This document shows, piece by piece, positions 32,317 to 39,797 of a stretch of DNA of 64,000 nt (positions are counted from its first letter, which is position 1; each line of letters opens with the position of its first letter). The notes beneath the pieces were generated by a model. That model saw only the letters and a program-made list of their open reading frames with translations. It was not told the origin of the DNA and searched no databases. The DNA is taken from positions 1-64,000 of the forward strand of contig NZ_CVRR01000003.1 in assembly GCF_001406815.1 (NCBI RefSeq), written 5' to 3'. This DNA is from Roseburia faecis (GTDB lineage: Bacteria; Bacillota; Clostridia; Lachnospirales; Lachnospiraceae). The position numbers and the translations under genes were made by a program.

Positions 32317-32671
32317 TGTCTCCCCCTTCTTCCTCCTGTGTAACCGTATATTTCAATACCTGTTGGATCGCATTGGCAGTCGCGTAATAATCCTCCAAAA
32401 GTTGTTGAAGATGCGTGCGGCCACTGTCTTCCAGGTGATAATAAACATTCACCTGACGGCGTCCAACCTGTTTTTTGTAGTCTGAAATATATCCGGCATC
32501 TATTAATTTGTAGAGGGCGGGATACAAAGAACCAACTGGAATATTCAGGTATCCATCGGTCTGTTCCCGGATCAGGGTGGATATTTCATAACCATAATAG
32601 TCCTGCTGGCTAAGCAGATGCAAAATTAACAATTCGACGGAACCGCGCCGGAAGTTACTTTTGTTGTTCAT
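32303..32671 (-). CDS. PadR-family transcriptional regulator, copy A
   Basis: The 122-residue protein has the PadR winged helix: RRGSVELLILHLLSQQDYYG, YEISTLIREQTDGYLNIPVG, SLYPALYKLIDAGYIS and a C-terminal dimer helix (SGRTHLQQLLEDYYATANAI). PadR proteins usually repress their own operon and a neighbouring transporter. It leads the operon with the membrane protein and the broken secreted gene; its promoter faces away from a rightward promoter. Confidence 0.92.
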   Translation of the reverse strand: MNNKSNFRRGSVELLILHLLSQQDYYGYEISTLIREQTDGYLNIPVGSLYPALYKLIDAGYISDYKKQVGRRQVNVYYHLEDSGRTHLQQLLEDYYATANAIQQVLKYTVTQEEEGGDNDQG

Positions 32672-32681
32672 AGGTTTCTCC

Positions 32682-32730
32682 TTATCTAATTAGATAAACG
32701 TATTATAAAACAAACAAGATAATAAAACAA
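32682..32730 (-). promoter_or_regulatory. padR (copy A) promoter with palindromic operator
   Basis: TTGTTT (32725-32730), 17-bp spacer, TATAAT (32702-32707). At the expected start point sits the perfect palindrome TTATCTAATTAGATAA (32682-32697), a good candidate for PadR binding. The matching palindrome is lost in copy B. Confidence 0.6.
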
Positions 32731-32753
32731 TGTATAGAAAAACTAAAATATAG

Positions 32754-32782
32754 TTGACATAGATAATTGAATATGCTAACGT
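32754..32782 (+). promoter_or_regulatory. Rightward divergent promoter, copy A
   Basis: TTGACA, 17-bp spacer, TAACGT. The same promoter with the same flanks is kept at 35427-35455 in front of the ABC transporter, though the genes behind the two copies differ. Confidence 0.55.
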
Positions 32783-32820
32783 GAAAACATAACAAGCAAT
32801 GATGATATCTTGGAGGATGA

Positions 32821-33087
32821 ATGGAAGAATATAGTGTATTAGATATTTTTTCTTATGTACCAAAGCAGAAAATTGACTTGGAACAGTTGGAAACTATATT
32901 TGTTAATGAAATTAACAATGTAAATGCAGCAACGAATGGTTATTACGTCGAAAAATATAAACAAATCCATGAGTTAGAGAAAAATATAAAAATAGCGGTT
33001 GAAGATTTACAGAATGAAGGAAAGAAGATTGCATTTATTAAGAAAGGGCGAAAGATAATAGCTGTGGTAGGATATAAGGTAGCATAA
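32821..33087 (+). CDS. Small hypothetical protein, 88 residues
   Basis: The protein is helical and charged (KYKQIHELEKNIKIAVEDLQ), soluble, with no family recognised. TTGGAGG stands four bases before the ATG. It is the first gene behind the copy A rightward promoter, upstream of a lipoprotein gene. Base composition is AT-rich compared with the core genes, which fits acquired DNA. Confidence 0.5.
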   Translation: MEEYSVLDIFSYVPKQKIDLEQLETIFVNEINNVNAATNGYYVEKYKQIHELEKNIKIAVEDLQNEGKKIAFIKKGRKIIAVVGYKVA

Positions 33088-33133
33088 GGATCAAAAGGAT
33101 GCAATATAAGATATTGAACGTTGGAGAACGATG

Positions 33134-33691
33134 ATGAAAAATAAACATAAATTATTTATACTTGGACTATTATTAAGTTTATGTCTTTGTGGTTGTGGTA
33201 AAACAAGTGATCAAAAATCTGATTTTGAATATCAATTGTTAGACGGTTGGGTTGAAAATAAGGTGGATAATACTTTGTTTTTTACACCAAATGCATATAA
33301 GGTTGGCTCAGAGGCGACTTGTGCTAAATATATGATTTCAGCAGGATATATTCAAAAGTTCAACACATCAGATGATTGGGGAAAGATAAAAGATGGGAAG
33401 ATACAACAGGTATATTTCAATAATCATTCAAATGTAGAAGATTATGGGCAAGTTGATGGACTGTGTGCTCCGGGATATTTAATTAAAGTAGATTATGATT
33501 TATATTCAGCTGCCGCGTTGGAAAAGGAAAAAAATAACGGAACAAATATTTTAGAAATTGATCAGACTGGGCAGTATTGGGTACTTTATTTAGTAAAGGA
33601 AAATAAAAAAACAGGATATATATTAGCGTTGAATACTCGGAACTATACAAAGGAAGATATGATTGAGTGGGCCAAAAGCTTCAAATTCTAA
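33134..33691 (+). CDS. Putative lipoprotein
   Basis: The 185-residue protein starts MKNKHKLFILGLLLSLCLCG with a lipobox ending in Cys (LCLCGC), so it is likely lipid-anchored outside the membrane. The rest is soluble (DYDLYSAAALEKEKNNG, YWVLYLVKENKKTGYILALN), of unknown family. Probably co-transcribed with the small gene upstream. ATG 33131 is an alternative start one codon earlier. Confidence 0.65.
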   Translation: MKNKHKLFILGLLLSLCLCGCGKTSDQKSDFEYQLLDGWVENKVDNTLFFTPNAYKVGSEATCAKYMISAGYIQKFNTSDDWGKIKDGKIQQVYFNNHSNVEDYGQVDGLCAPGYLIKVDYDLYSAAALEKEKNNGTNILEIDQTGQYWVLYLVKENKKTGYILALNTRNYTKEDMIEWAKSFKF

Positions 33692-33822
33692 AATATTTAA
33701 GTACATATGATAATAAAGTGTCAGATGCATTTTTAGGTAATGTAGAGAAGCCAAAACAAAAAGAATATGCACAAAGACGAGCATATTCAAAAAAAATATA
33801 TGATGCTCTAAAAAATTTTTAA
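33691..33822 (+). pseudogene. Short decayed reading frame
   Basis: A 43-codon open stretch without start (KYLSTYDNKVSDAFLGNVEK, ending YDALKNF) lies in another frame directly after the lipoprotein stop. It looks like the tail of a lost gene. Confidence 0.3.
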
Positions 33823-33843
33823 TTGGATTTGAAGGGATAAATA

Positions 33844-34464
33844 ATGTCAAAGAAAGCATTACCGGTAATTATTATAACGGTCTGTTTATTATTTGCGGGT
33901 TGCAAAGCTCCTGCAGATCAAGAACAGAAAAATAATACAGAAACAGCTGTCTTATCTACGGAAACACAGGAAGAGGATTGGAAACAGGTTCATTCTACAC
34001 AAAAGGATCTGGAAAAACTTCCGCAGAAGATACAGAAAATTTTTTCAGATAATCAAACATTCTTTGATGTGGAAAAAGGAAAAGAATATGATAAGAATTC
34101 TTTTATAAAAACATTGACAAAAGAAGGGTATCGGCCCCAGTGGGCAGAATTTCTGGTGGCAGACTGGGATAATGATGGAGAATATGAATTAGCTGTTTAT
34201 ATAAAAAACAGTACGGATTATAATGACTGCAGAATTTTTGATGCGTCAAATAAGAAAGTGTATGCGCATGCTTTTACGGCCCGTGCAATTGAGGGAATCA
34301 GTGATATGGGAATTATCAGAGGTTCAAGCGGTGCAGCTGATACAGACTATGACAGATTGTTTCTGGATGGAAAAGAACAAAAATTTTATGAATATAAAGG
34401 GGAAAAGGTATATCTATCGGTAGAATATGCATGGAGCCATGATTCCATTGTCTCAGGGATATGA
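33844..34464 (+). CDS. Putative lipoprotein with FG-GAP-like motif, C-terminus probably altered
   Basis: The 206-residue protein has a lipoprotein signal (PVIIITVCLLFAGC) and a calcium-loop-like stretch FLVADWDNDGEYELAVYI, as in VCBS/FG-GAP surface repeats. Its last codons run into the degraded YabB 3'-end copy at about 34440-34515, so the natural C-terminus was probably replaced when the island was duplicated. Confidence 0.6.
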   Translation: MSKKALPVIIITVCLLFAGCKAPADQEQKNNTETAVLSTETQEEDWKQVHSTQKDLEKLPQKIQKIFSDNQTFFDVEKGKEYDKNSFIKTLTKEGYRPQWAEFLVADWDNDGEYELAVYIKNSTDYNDCRIFDASNKKVYAHAFTARAIEGISDMGIIRGSSGAADTDYDRLFLDGKEQKFYEYKGEKVYLSVEYAWSHDSIVSGI

Positions 34465-34555
34465 AATCAGAGCCGGGGGGGGATATATGCCAGATATTTA
34501 TAATTTGCAGGTATGAAAAACCGTGGTGCATATCAGGATGCATCACGGTTTTTTG
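34465..34555. repeat. Degraded YabB 3'-end copy plus island hairpin, copy B
   Basis: About 34465-34515 resembles the YabB 3' end with several changes (GAGCCGGGGG, TATATGCC, AGATATTTAT). The hairpin AAAAACCGTGGTGCATATCA to TCACGGTTTTTT (34516-34555) follows directly, as at 42.2 kb. This marks the left end of the second island unit. Confidence 0.7.
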
Positions 34556-34604
34556 TTGGCAGGAGAACGTAATAAAGAGATGAAGAATTTAACTGGTTTT
34601 TCAT
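34533..34604 (-). pseudogene. Truncated secreted-protein gene, copy B (23 codons)
   Basis: The start (ATG 34604, AAAGGAGG, ATGA overlap with the membrane-protein gene) has exactly the layout of copy A, but the frame reads MKNQLNSSSLYYVLLPTKNR and stops inside the hairpin. The body of the gene has been deleted. Confidence 0.6.
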
Positions 34605-34996
34605 TGGGTATCATCCTCCTTTAAAATAATGATTTCTCGGTGAATAAAAGCATTTCTCTCTTCTTGGGCTAAATGATTGAGAGTATAAAAGAAAATGCCA
34701 GTACACCCCAAGACAATCAAAATTACAATGGTACAGGTTATTTTGACATTTCGTGAAAAGCGCAGGCTTCTTTTTTGCTTATCAATTGATTGCTCCGAAA
34801 AATAATCGTTTACCAGTTCCTGTGGATCTCCAAACTGTGAGACAAGCTGTTCATAATCGAGAGAATCCTGTTGCGCTGCATAAGAAATGACAGCGTCTTT
34901 CAAATCAGAAATAAATCTTGTGTCTGCGGCATGGTAGTGCTTAAACTGTTTCTGCACAGCCTTTATATATTCATCCGTAATTTTATCCTTGGTCAT
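34601..34996 (-). CDS. HAAS/DUF1700-like small membrane protein, copy B
   Basis: The 131-residue protein is almost identical to copy A over the first 75 residues (HAAS-like domain) but has a different membrane helix (ITCTIVILIVLGCTGIFFYT) and outer tail. The switch from identity to divergence at the membrane suggests that the domain facing the outside or the partner has changed. Second gene of the copy B operon. Confidence 0.75.
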   Translation of the reverse strand: MTKDKITDEYIKAVQKQFKHYHAADTRFISDLKDAVISYAAQQDSLDYEQLVSQFGDPQELVNDYFSEQSIDKQKRSLRFSRNVKITCTIVILIVLGCTGIFFYTLNHLAQEERNAFIHREIIILKEDDTQ

Positions 34997-35012
34997 TGTA
35001 TCCCCCTTTTTT

Positions 35013-35351
35013 CTACTGTGTAACCGTATATTTCAATACCTGTTGGATTGCATTGGCAGTCGCGTAATAATCCTCCAAAAGTTGTTGCAGATGCGTGCGG
35101 CCACTGTCTTCCAGATGATAATAAACATTCACCTGACGGCGTCCCACCTGTTTTTTGTAGTCTGAAATATATCCGGCATCTATTAATTTGTAGAGGGCGG
35201 GATACAAAGAACCAACTGGAATATTCAGGTATCCATCGGTCTGTTCCCGGATCAGGGTGGATATTTCATAACCATAATAGTCCTGCTGGCTGAGCAGATG
35301 CAAAATTAACAATTCGACGGAACCGCGCCGGAAGTTACTTTTGTTGTTCAT
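35013..35351 (-). CDS. PadR-family transcriptional regulator, copy B
   Basis: The 112 residues are identical in sequence to the first 112 of copy A, but a stop after VLKYTVTQ removes ten acidic C-terminal residues and also the overlap with the next gene. It faces the ABC transporter divergently, the usual place of a PadR repressor of an exporter. Confidence 0.9.
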   Translation of the reverse strand: MNNKSNFRRGSVELLILHLLSQQDYYGYEISTLIREQTDGYLNIPVGSLYPALYKLIDAGYISDYKKQVGRRQVNVYYHLEDSGRTHLQQLLEDYYATANAIQQVLKYTVTQ

Positions 35352-35426
35352 AGGCTTTTCCTTATTTTGAGTGTATTGTAAATTAAATAAGATAATAAGT
35401 CAATATATAGAAAAACTAAAATATAG

Positions 35427-35455
35427 TTGACATACACAATCGAATATGCTAACGT
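35427..35455 (+). promoter_or_regulatory. Promoter of the ABC transporter operon (copy B rightward promoter)
   Basis: TTGACA, 17-bp spacer, TAACGT, with the same upstream flank (AAAACTAAAATATAG) as at 32754. Conservation in both copies supports function. Confidence 0.55.
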
Positions 35456-35500
35456 GAAAATGTAACAAGTAATTAAATATTCAAACACAGGAGAATAATA

Positions 35501-36421
35501 ATGAAAAAAGAAGGTTCCACTGCTTCTATGCTGTGGCTGGATATCCGTAGGGGATTTTGCAGTAAGCGGTTTTGGGGCATTGTTGGGGTAGTTACAATTG
35601 TTTTTGTAGTGTTTCTTACACTTGACATCATATATCCATTACAAAAATATTATAATGGATATGGAACGTTTGACTGGAAATTGGACTCAATTTCGATGGC
35701 TCCATTTGCTGTTCGTATCGGTATTTTATCAATGGATCTGTTTATTACTTTTTTCCCATTTATTGGAGTAATAGCATATGCTGGAACGATAATAGATGAG
35801 CGAAAAGACGGATATTGTTATCAGATTATACAAAAAAGAGGGTTTCATTCCTATTACTGGAGTCATTTTGTCGCAAGTGGACTGCTTGGGGGACTTCTTG
35901 CGGTAGCTATTCTGATAAGCTTATATCTGTTGACAGACATTGGGATAGGACAAAATCCATTATGGAAAGATGCAATGCAAGTGTATCTTACACCCGAATT
36001 TGGATCGGAAAGCGAGACGGTTTATTTTGGCATCCATATTCTTACAAAATCAGCAGGACACGTTGAACTTGTATTGTTGGGAATGGTCAGCTTCTTTTTG
36101 ACGGGATGTTTGTTTGGGTTGTTAGGAGCGATAATTGCATTTGTATCAGATGCACGGGTTCTTGTATATGCAATGCCAATGATCATTATGGAGACCGGGT
36201 GTGGGGGACTTTATGCAATTTCCCTGTTGTTTGGAAGAGATTCTGTTGCCGCAAATGTGCTGGCATATTTTTATAACATAACAGGAGCATATATTTCATT
36301 TGGAAACTTATTAAGCCGGTGCATTGTGATCTTTTTGATTATTTTAATGCTATGTATTGGAAAAGGGATGGAATCTAAAGTAGTTCGGTATTATCTCGGA
36401 GAGGAGATCAGACAGGTATGA
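35501..36421 (+). CDS. ABC-2 type transporter permease
   Basis: The 306-residue protein has about six membrane helices, starting with FWGIVGVVTIVFVVFLTLDI. Between helices it carries YAGTIIDERKDGYCYQII, the DERKDG-type element of ABC-2 permeases. First gene of a permease-permease-ATPase operon behind the divergent padR copy B. Such transporters often export peptides or drugs. Confidence 0.75.
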   Translation: MKKEGSTASMLWLDIRRGFCSKRFWGIVGVVTIVFVVFLTLDIIYPLQKYYNGYGTFDWKLDSISMAPFAVRIGILSMDLFITFFPFIGVIAYAGTIIDERKDGYCYQIIQKRGFHSYYWSHFVASGLLGGLLAVAILISLYLLTDIGIGQNPLWKDAMQVYLTPEFGSESETVYFGIHILTKSAGHVELVLLGMVSFFLTGCLFGLLGAIIAFVSDARVLVYAMPMIIMETGCGGLYAISLLFGRDSVAANVLAYFYNITGAYISFGNLLSRCIVIFLIILMLCIGKGMESKVVRYYLGEEIRQV

Positions 36422-37323
36422 GAGAAACTATAGGGGCGGTTGTTCGCAAACCGGTGTTTCGAATAAAATTAATTGCTATTTCGCTACTTTTCGTTGTTTC
36501 GTTGATTGAACAGGTATCCAATAACTATATTCAGTCATCCGGGCAACAAGTGGGAAGAATGACGGTTATTTTATTGTTAATGCATACATTCAGTTATTTT
36601 TCATTTTATCTTTCAGTCTTTTTTGTTGGATATATATTATTGATTCCAGATATCGTTAAGGATGCATTTATAGAAAGGCAGACCATGATGCGGTGTCAGT
36701 CCCGTATGCGGGCGGCAAAGTATGCCATAGGAAAAATTATAGCCTTTTCGATTCTTTATGTTATTTGGTTTGTAATGCTTACCATCCTTGTTGGGGGGAT
36801 CTGGTTTCATGACTTTTCATTGGCATGGCCTAAATTTATGGATATCCAGCAAAGACAGCTTGCAGCCAATGGATTATCTACAATTACATGGATTAATATA
36901 CCGGTTGGAGCAGGCAAATATCCAACACTGCTTGTAGCAGGATTAATCTGTTTGCGAAGTACGATTGGGTTTATTTTTCTGGGATTGCTGGCTTTACTGG
37001 TAACATTAATTACTGGTAAAACGCGCAATGGAATGGGGATTGTTATTCTTTTGGCAGCGATTGCAGGCTATGTAAAACTATATATGAATGATGTATTTAC
37101 TTATTGGAATTCAGCACATCCGATTGGAAATAAACGCAGTTATATTCGTATATCAAAGGCTACCATAACACCATTGTTTACAACCTGTCTAAAATCGGAT
37201 GAATTTATGCCATGGATGCGCTATGGTATTATTGCGGGCATTCTTTTATGTGTCATCACCGGAGCAGGAATTATGCTTTATTACAGGAAAGGGGATTTGG
37301 GCGATGAGGATCGAGATGAATAA
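36418..37323 (+). CDS. ABC-2 type transporter permease (second subunit)
   Basis: The 301-residue protein has six membrane helices and a cytoplasmic stretch VKDAFIERQTMMRCQSRMRA typical for coupling to the ATPase. It overlaps the preceding gene (ATGA) and the ATPase start by 20 bases. Likely forms a heterodimer with the first permease. Confidence 0.72.
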   Translation: MRETIGAVVRKPVFRIKLIAISLLFVVSLIEQVSNNYIQSSGQQVGRMTVILLLMHTFSYFSFYLSVFFVGYILLIPDIVKDAFIERQTMMRCQSRMRAAKYAIGKIIAFSILYVIWFVMLTILVGGIWFHDFSLAWPKFMDIQQRQLAANGLSTITWINIPVGAGKYPTLLVAGLICLRSTIGFIFLGLLALLVTLITGKTRNGMGIVILLAAIAGYVKLYMNDVFTYWNSAHPIGNKRSYIRISKATITPLFTTCLKSDEFMPWMRYGIIAGILLCVITGAGIMLYYRKGDLGDEDRDE

Positions 37324-37939
37324 TATTAACAAAACAATAAAGGGTGTATCGCTTCTGACAGACATTAACCTGGCACTGGAATCCGGTCATATCTATGGAT
37401 TTGTCGGAGATAATGGCAGTGGAAAAACGGTATTGTTCAAGGTATTATTGGGACTGATGCACAAGACTTCCGGGACCATTCTGGTAGATGGCAGGGAACA
37501 GAAGGATCTGATGCAGGATGTTGGTTTCATCATTGAGCGTCCGGAGTACATACCATATTATTCAGCAAAAAAGAATCTGGAAATCATTGCGGCCTATCGG
37601 AAAGTCGCAGATGATCAGCGCATTCGCACGGTATTGGAGATGTTTGGCTTAGACCCGTCGGATAAGAAGGCGGTGGGGAAGTATTCGCTCGGTATGAAGC
37701 AAAAGCTTGCACTTTCCATGGCTTTTCTGGAAGATCCGAAAGTATTGATACTGGATGAACCGCTCAGCGCGCTGGATGCAGATTCGGTGCAGGAGGCCCG
37801 CAAGCGCATTTTGGAGGAAAAGAAGCGTGGAAAGCTGGTTCTTATTGCATCCCATTATCCGGAGGATATCCAATCACTGTGTGATGAGGTATATTGGATG
37901 AAGAATGGACATGTTTTACCGTCGAAGGAAAATAAATGA
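37304..37939 (+). CDS. ABC transporter ATP-binding protein
   Basis: The 211-residue ATPase has Walker A GDNGSGKTVLFK, signature YSLGMKQKLALSMAFLEDPK and Walker B VLILDEPLSALD, then the His loop IASHYPEDI. ATG 37304 with AAAGGGG upstream is preferred; the longer frame lies inside the permease gene. A 40-bp fragment of its 3' end (around DEVYWMK) recurs at 42346-42385. Confidence 0.88.
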   Translation: MRIEMNNINKTIKGVSLLTDINLALESGHIYGFVGDNGSGKTVLFKVLLGLMHKTSGTILVDGREQKDLMQDVGFIIERPEYIPYYSAKKNLEIIAAYRKVADDQRIRTVLEMFGLDPSDKKAVGKYSLGMKQKLALSMAFLEDPKVLILDEPLSALDADSVQEARKRILEEKKRGKLVLIASHYPEDIQSLCDEVYWMKNGHVLPSKENK

Positions 37940-37974
37940 TGTCAAAGTTATCAGAAAAAGAATAAGAAATGGCA

Positions 37975-38162
37975 TATTTTTGTAGTATGAAAAAGGTATT
38001 GGAGTGTACTTGTGTTTCCAATCGTTTTCTGCTACAGTAGGCTTATACAGAACAGATGATTAGCAAAGGAGCTTTCTCGGGATAAGAGAAAGCTCTTTTT
38101 GCTGTATAAATCATAAAGGATCAGGGAGGCGAATCTATGGTGCAGAAATGATCACATTGTTG
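37975..38162. repeat. Left copy of an approximately 190-bp direct repeat
   Basis: This stretch begins in a stub of the DUF1703-type gene end (TTTTTGTAGTATGAAAAAGG), continues through a terminator and ends in the ribosome site and first codons of the gene at 43057 (GGAGGCGAATCTATGG). It matches 42894-43081 with scattered changes. The 340-bp gap between the ABC ATPase and the next gene holds only this repeat plus an unassigned remnant. Confidence 0.8.
38069..38100 (+). terminator. Terminator inside the 190-bp repeat
   Basis: GAGCTTTCTC and GAGAAAGCTC pair and are followed by TTTTT; the right copy is at 42988-43020. Confidence 0.75.
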
Positions 38163-38277
38163 TCAGAGGCAATGCCATTAAGCCAGTTGTTCGAAGTTTT
38201 GTTCGATAGCTGCATATTCCGCAAAAACAGAGCACTCGCTCCGCATGAGCGGAGCGCTGTTCCGCTAGGAAATGATA

Positions 38278-39471
38278 TTATTCCCGTAACCATCTGCAAA
38301 TATCAACAACTTGCACACCTTGATAATCATAGGTTTCATGATGCGTCCTTGCAATTATCATCTTAGGATATGCATCCCTTATTGCAAGCAGTGGTGAATG
38401 TTCTCTTTCAAATGTTTTTTCATCCGAAATATTATCGCTTACCTGAATATATATTTGTGCCTCACGTTTCTTAGCTACAAAGTCCACTTCTCTTTTATAG
38501 AGTTTGCCAACATATACCTCATATCCTCTTCTGCGTAACTCTAGATAAACAATATTCTCATAAACTCTTCCAAAATCCATGTTTCGTGTACCATTGACTG
38601 CATAACGGAATGATGAATCGCAAAGATAATACTTGCTATTGTTCGCTAGGTATTTTTTCCCCTTTAAATCATACCGTTTTGCCTCATAGAACAGAAAAGC
38701 ATTTTCCAAATAACCAATATATTTCGATACCGTCTTTCGGGTTATCTCACTTCGGTCATTGTTTAAGGTTTTGCTGATATTATTTGGAGAAAGTAAGTTA
38801 CCAATATTATCCATCATAAATTCTGATATATTGGTAAACTCTGATTTATTTCTTATCTTATACTTTTCTACCAAGTCTCTGACAAGAATGGTTGAATACA
38901 CATCTCTAACATAGTCATACTGTCTATCCTCAGTCTTATATACATAAGCCCCCGGCATGCCACCAGTTCGGACATACTGATCAAATGCATCGTCATATCC
39001 ATCTGTAATTTCATAATAAGTTAGATATTCCATGAAAGAAAATGGATATACCTTTATTTCCATCGTTCTTCCGGTAAAAAGTGTTGCCAAATCTGAACTC
39101 AGCAAAAATGCATTTGAACCGGTAATGTAAATATCATAGATTCCTTTGGCGTAAATACTATTGATTGCAAGCTCAAACTGAGGGCACAACTGAACCTCAT
39201 CTATCAATAAAACATTCGTCATTCCCTCTTTGTATTGATCGAGAATGTACTTATGCAGTGCGTGATATTCTAACAAATAATCAAACTCTAATTCCTGAAG
39301 GTTTATCATTACAATATTTATCGGTTCCTCTAATGACTGCAAGTATGTAACAAACTCTTGCAGCAATACGGATTTGCCGCTTCGTCTGATCCCCGTGATA
39401 ACTTTTATATCTGGTGTCCCATACAATTCAATCAGTTCATCTAAATACTTTTTTCTTACTATAAGCTGCAT
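38278..39471 (-). CDS. AAA_14/DUF4143-type ATPase
   Basis: The 397-residue protein has Walker A TGIRRSGKSVLLQEF, Walker B NVLLIDEVQLCPQFE, an arginine-finger-like TGSNAFLLSSDLATLFTGR and the C-terminal DUF4143 nuclease-like domain (FGRVYENIVYLELRRRGYEV, KREVDFVA). These are common accessory ATPases of unknown job, often in mobile or defence-rich regions. ATG 39471 follows AGGGGATGG. Divergent from the related ATPase at 39798. Confidence 0.85.
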   Translation of the reverse strand: MQLIVRKKYLDELIELYGTPDIKVITGIRRSGKSVLLQEFVTYLQSLEEPINIVMINLQELEFDYLLEYHALHKYILDQYKEGMTNVLLIDEVQLCPQFELAINSIYAKGIYDIYITGSNAFLLSSDLATLFTGRTMEIKVYPFSFMEYLTYYEITDGYDDAFDQYVRTGGMPGAYVYKTEDRQYDYVRDVYSTILVRDLVEKYKIRNKSEFTNISEFMMDNIGNLLSPNNISKTLNNDRSEITRKTVSKYIGYLENAFLFYEAKRYDLKGKKYLANNSKYYLCDSSFRYAVNGTRNMDFGRVYENIVYLELRRRGYEVYVGKLYKREVDFVAKKREAQIYIQVSDNISDEKTFEREHSPLLAIRDAYPKMIIARTHHETYDYQGVQVVDICRWLRE

Positions 39472-39632
39472 GGTGCCATCCCCTATTCCCACTTTTCGAA
39501 TTTTTTCTATTTTTCGGTAATATAATTTTCAAACAAATATTAACACAATCTGTATCTTCTGTCATTATTCTATTCCCACTTTTTAAAAAATATTCATTTT
39601 CAGGTAATAAGCACCTGAAATCAGAAATCAGA

Positions 39633-39650
39633 GGTGCCTGACACAATAAA
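39633..39650. repeat. 18-bp direct repeat GGTGCCTGACACAATAAA, left copy
   Basis: The same 18 bases stand at 42167-42184. Together they flank the ATPase-aldolase pair. The 300-bp gap between the two divergent ATPases also contains two copies of a CTATTCCCACTTTT-based AT-rich block (near 39484 and 39569). Confidence 0.75.
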
Positions 39651-39797
39651 TATTTAATCTGTCTACTTTAGAGGTATCATATCAGACAAGGGTGCTTTTT
39701 TTGATGAAAATCTTGAAGAAACGGACAAAAACGCAAAATATAATCTTGAAGAAATGCCCGGTTCATGTTATAACAAGGATATATTTGGGAGGTAATG

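Noticed and set aside
38137-38277. Gene starting at the ATGG copy after the left 190-bp repeat
   Set aside because: The frame, copied from the 43057 gene, is lost within ten codons; only the 5' end was duplicated.
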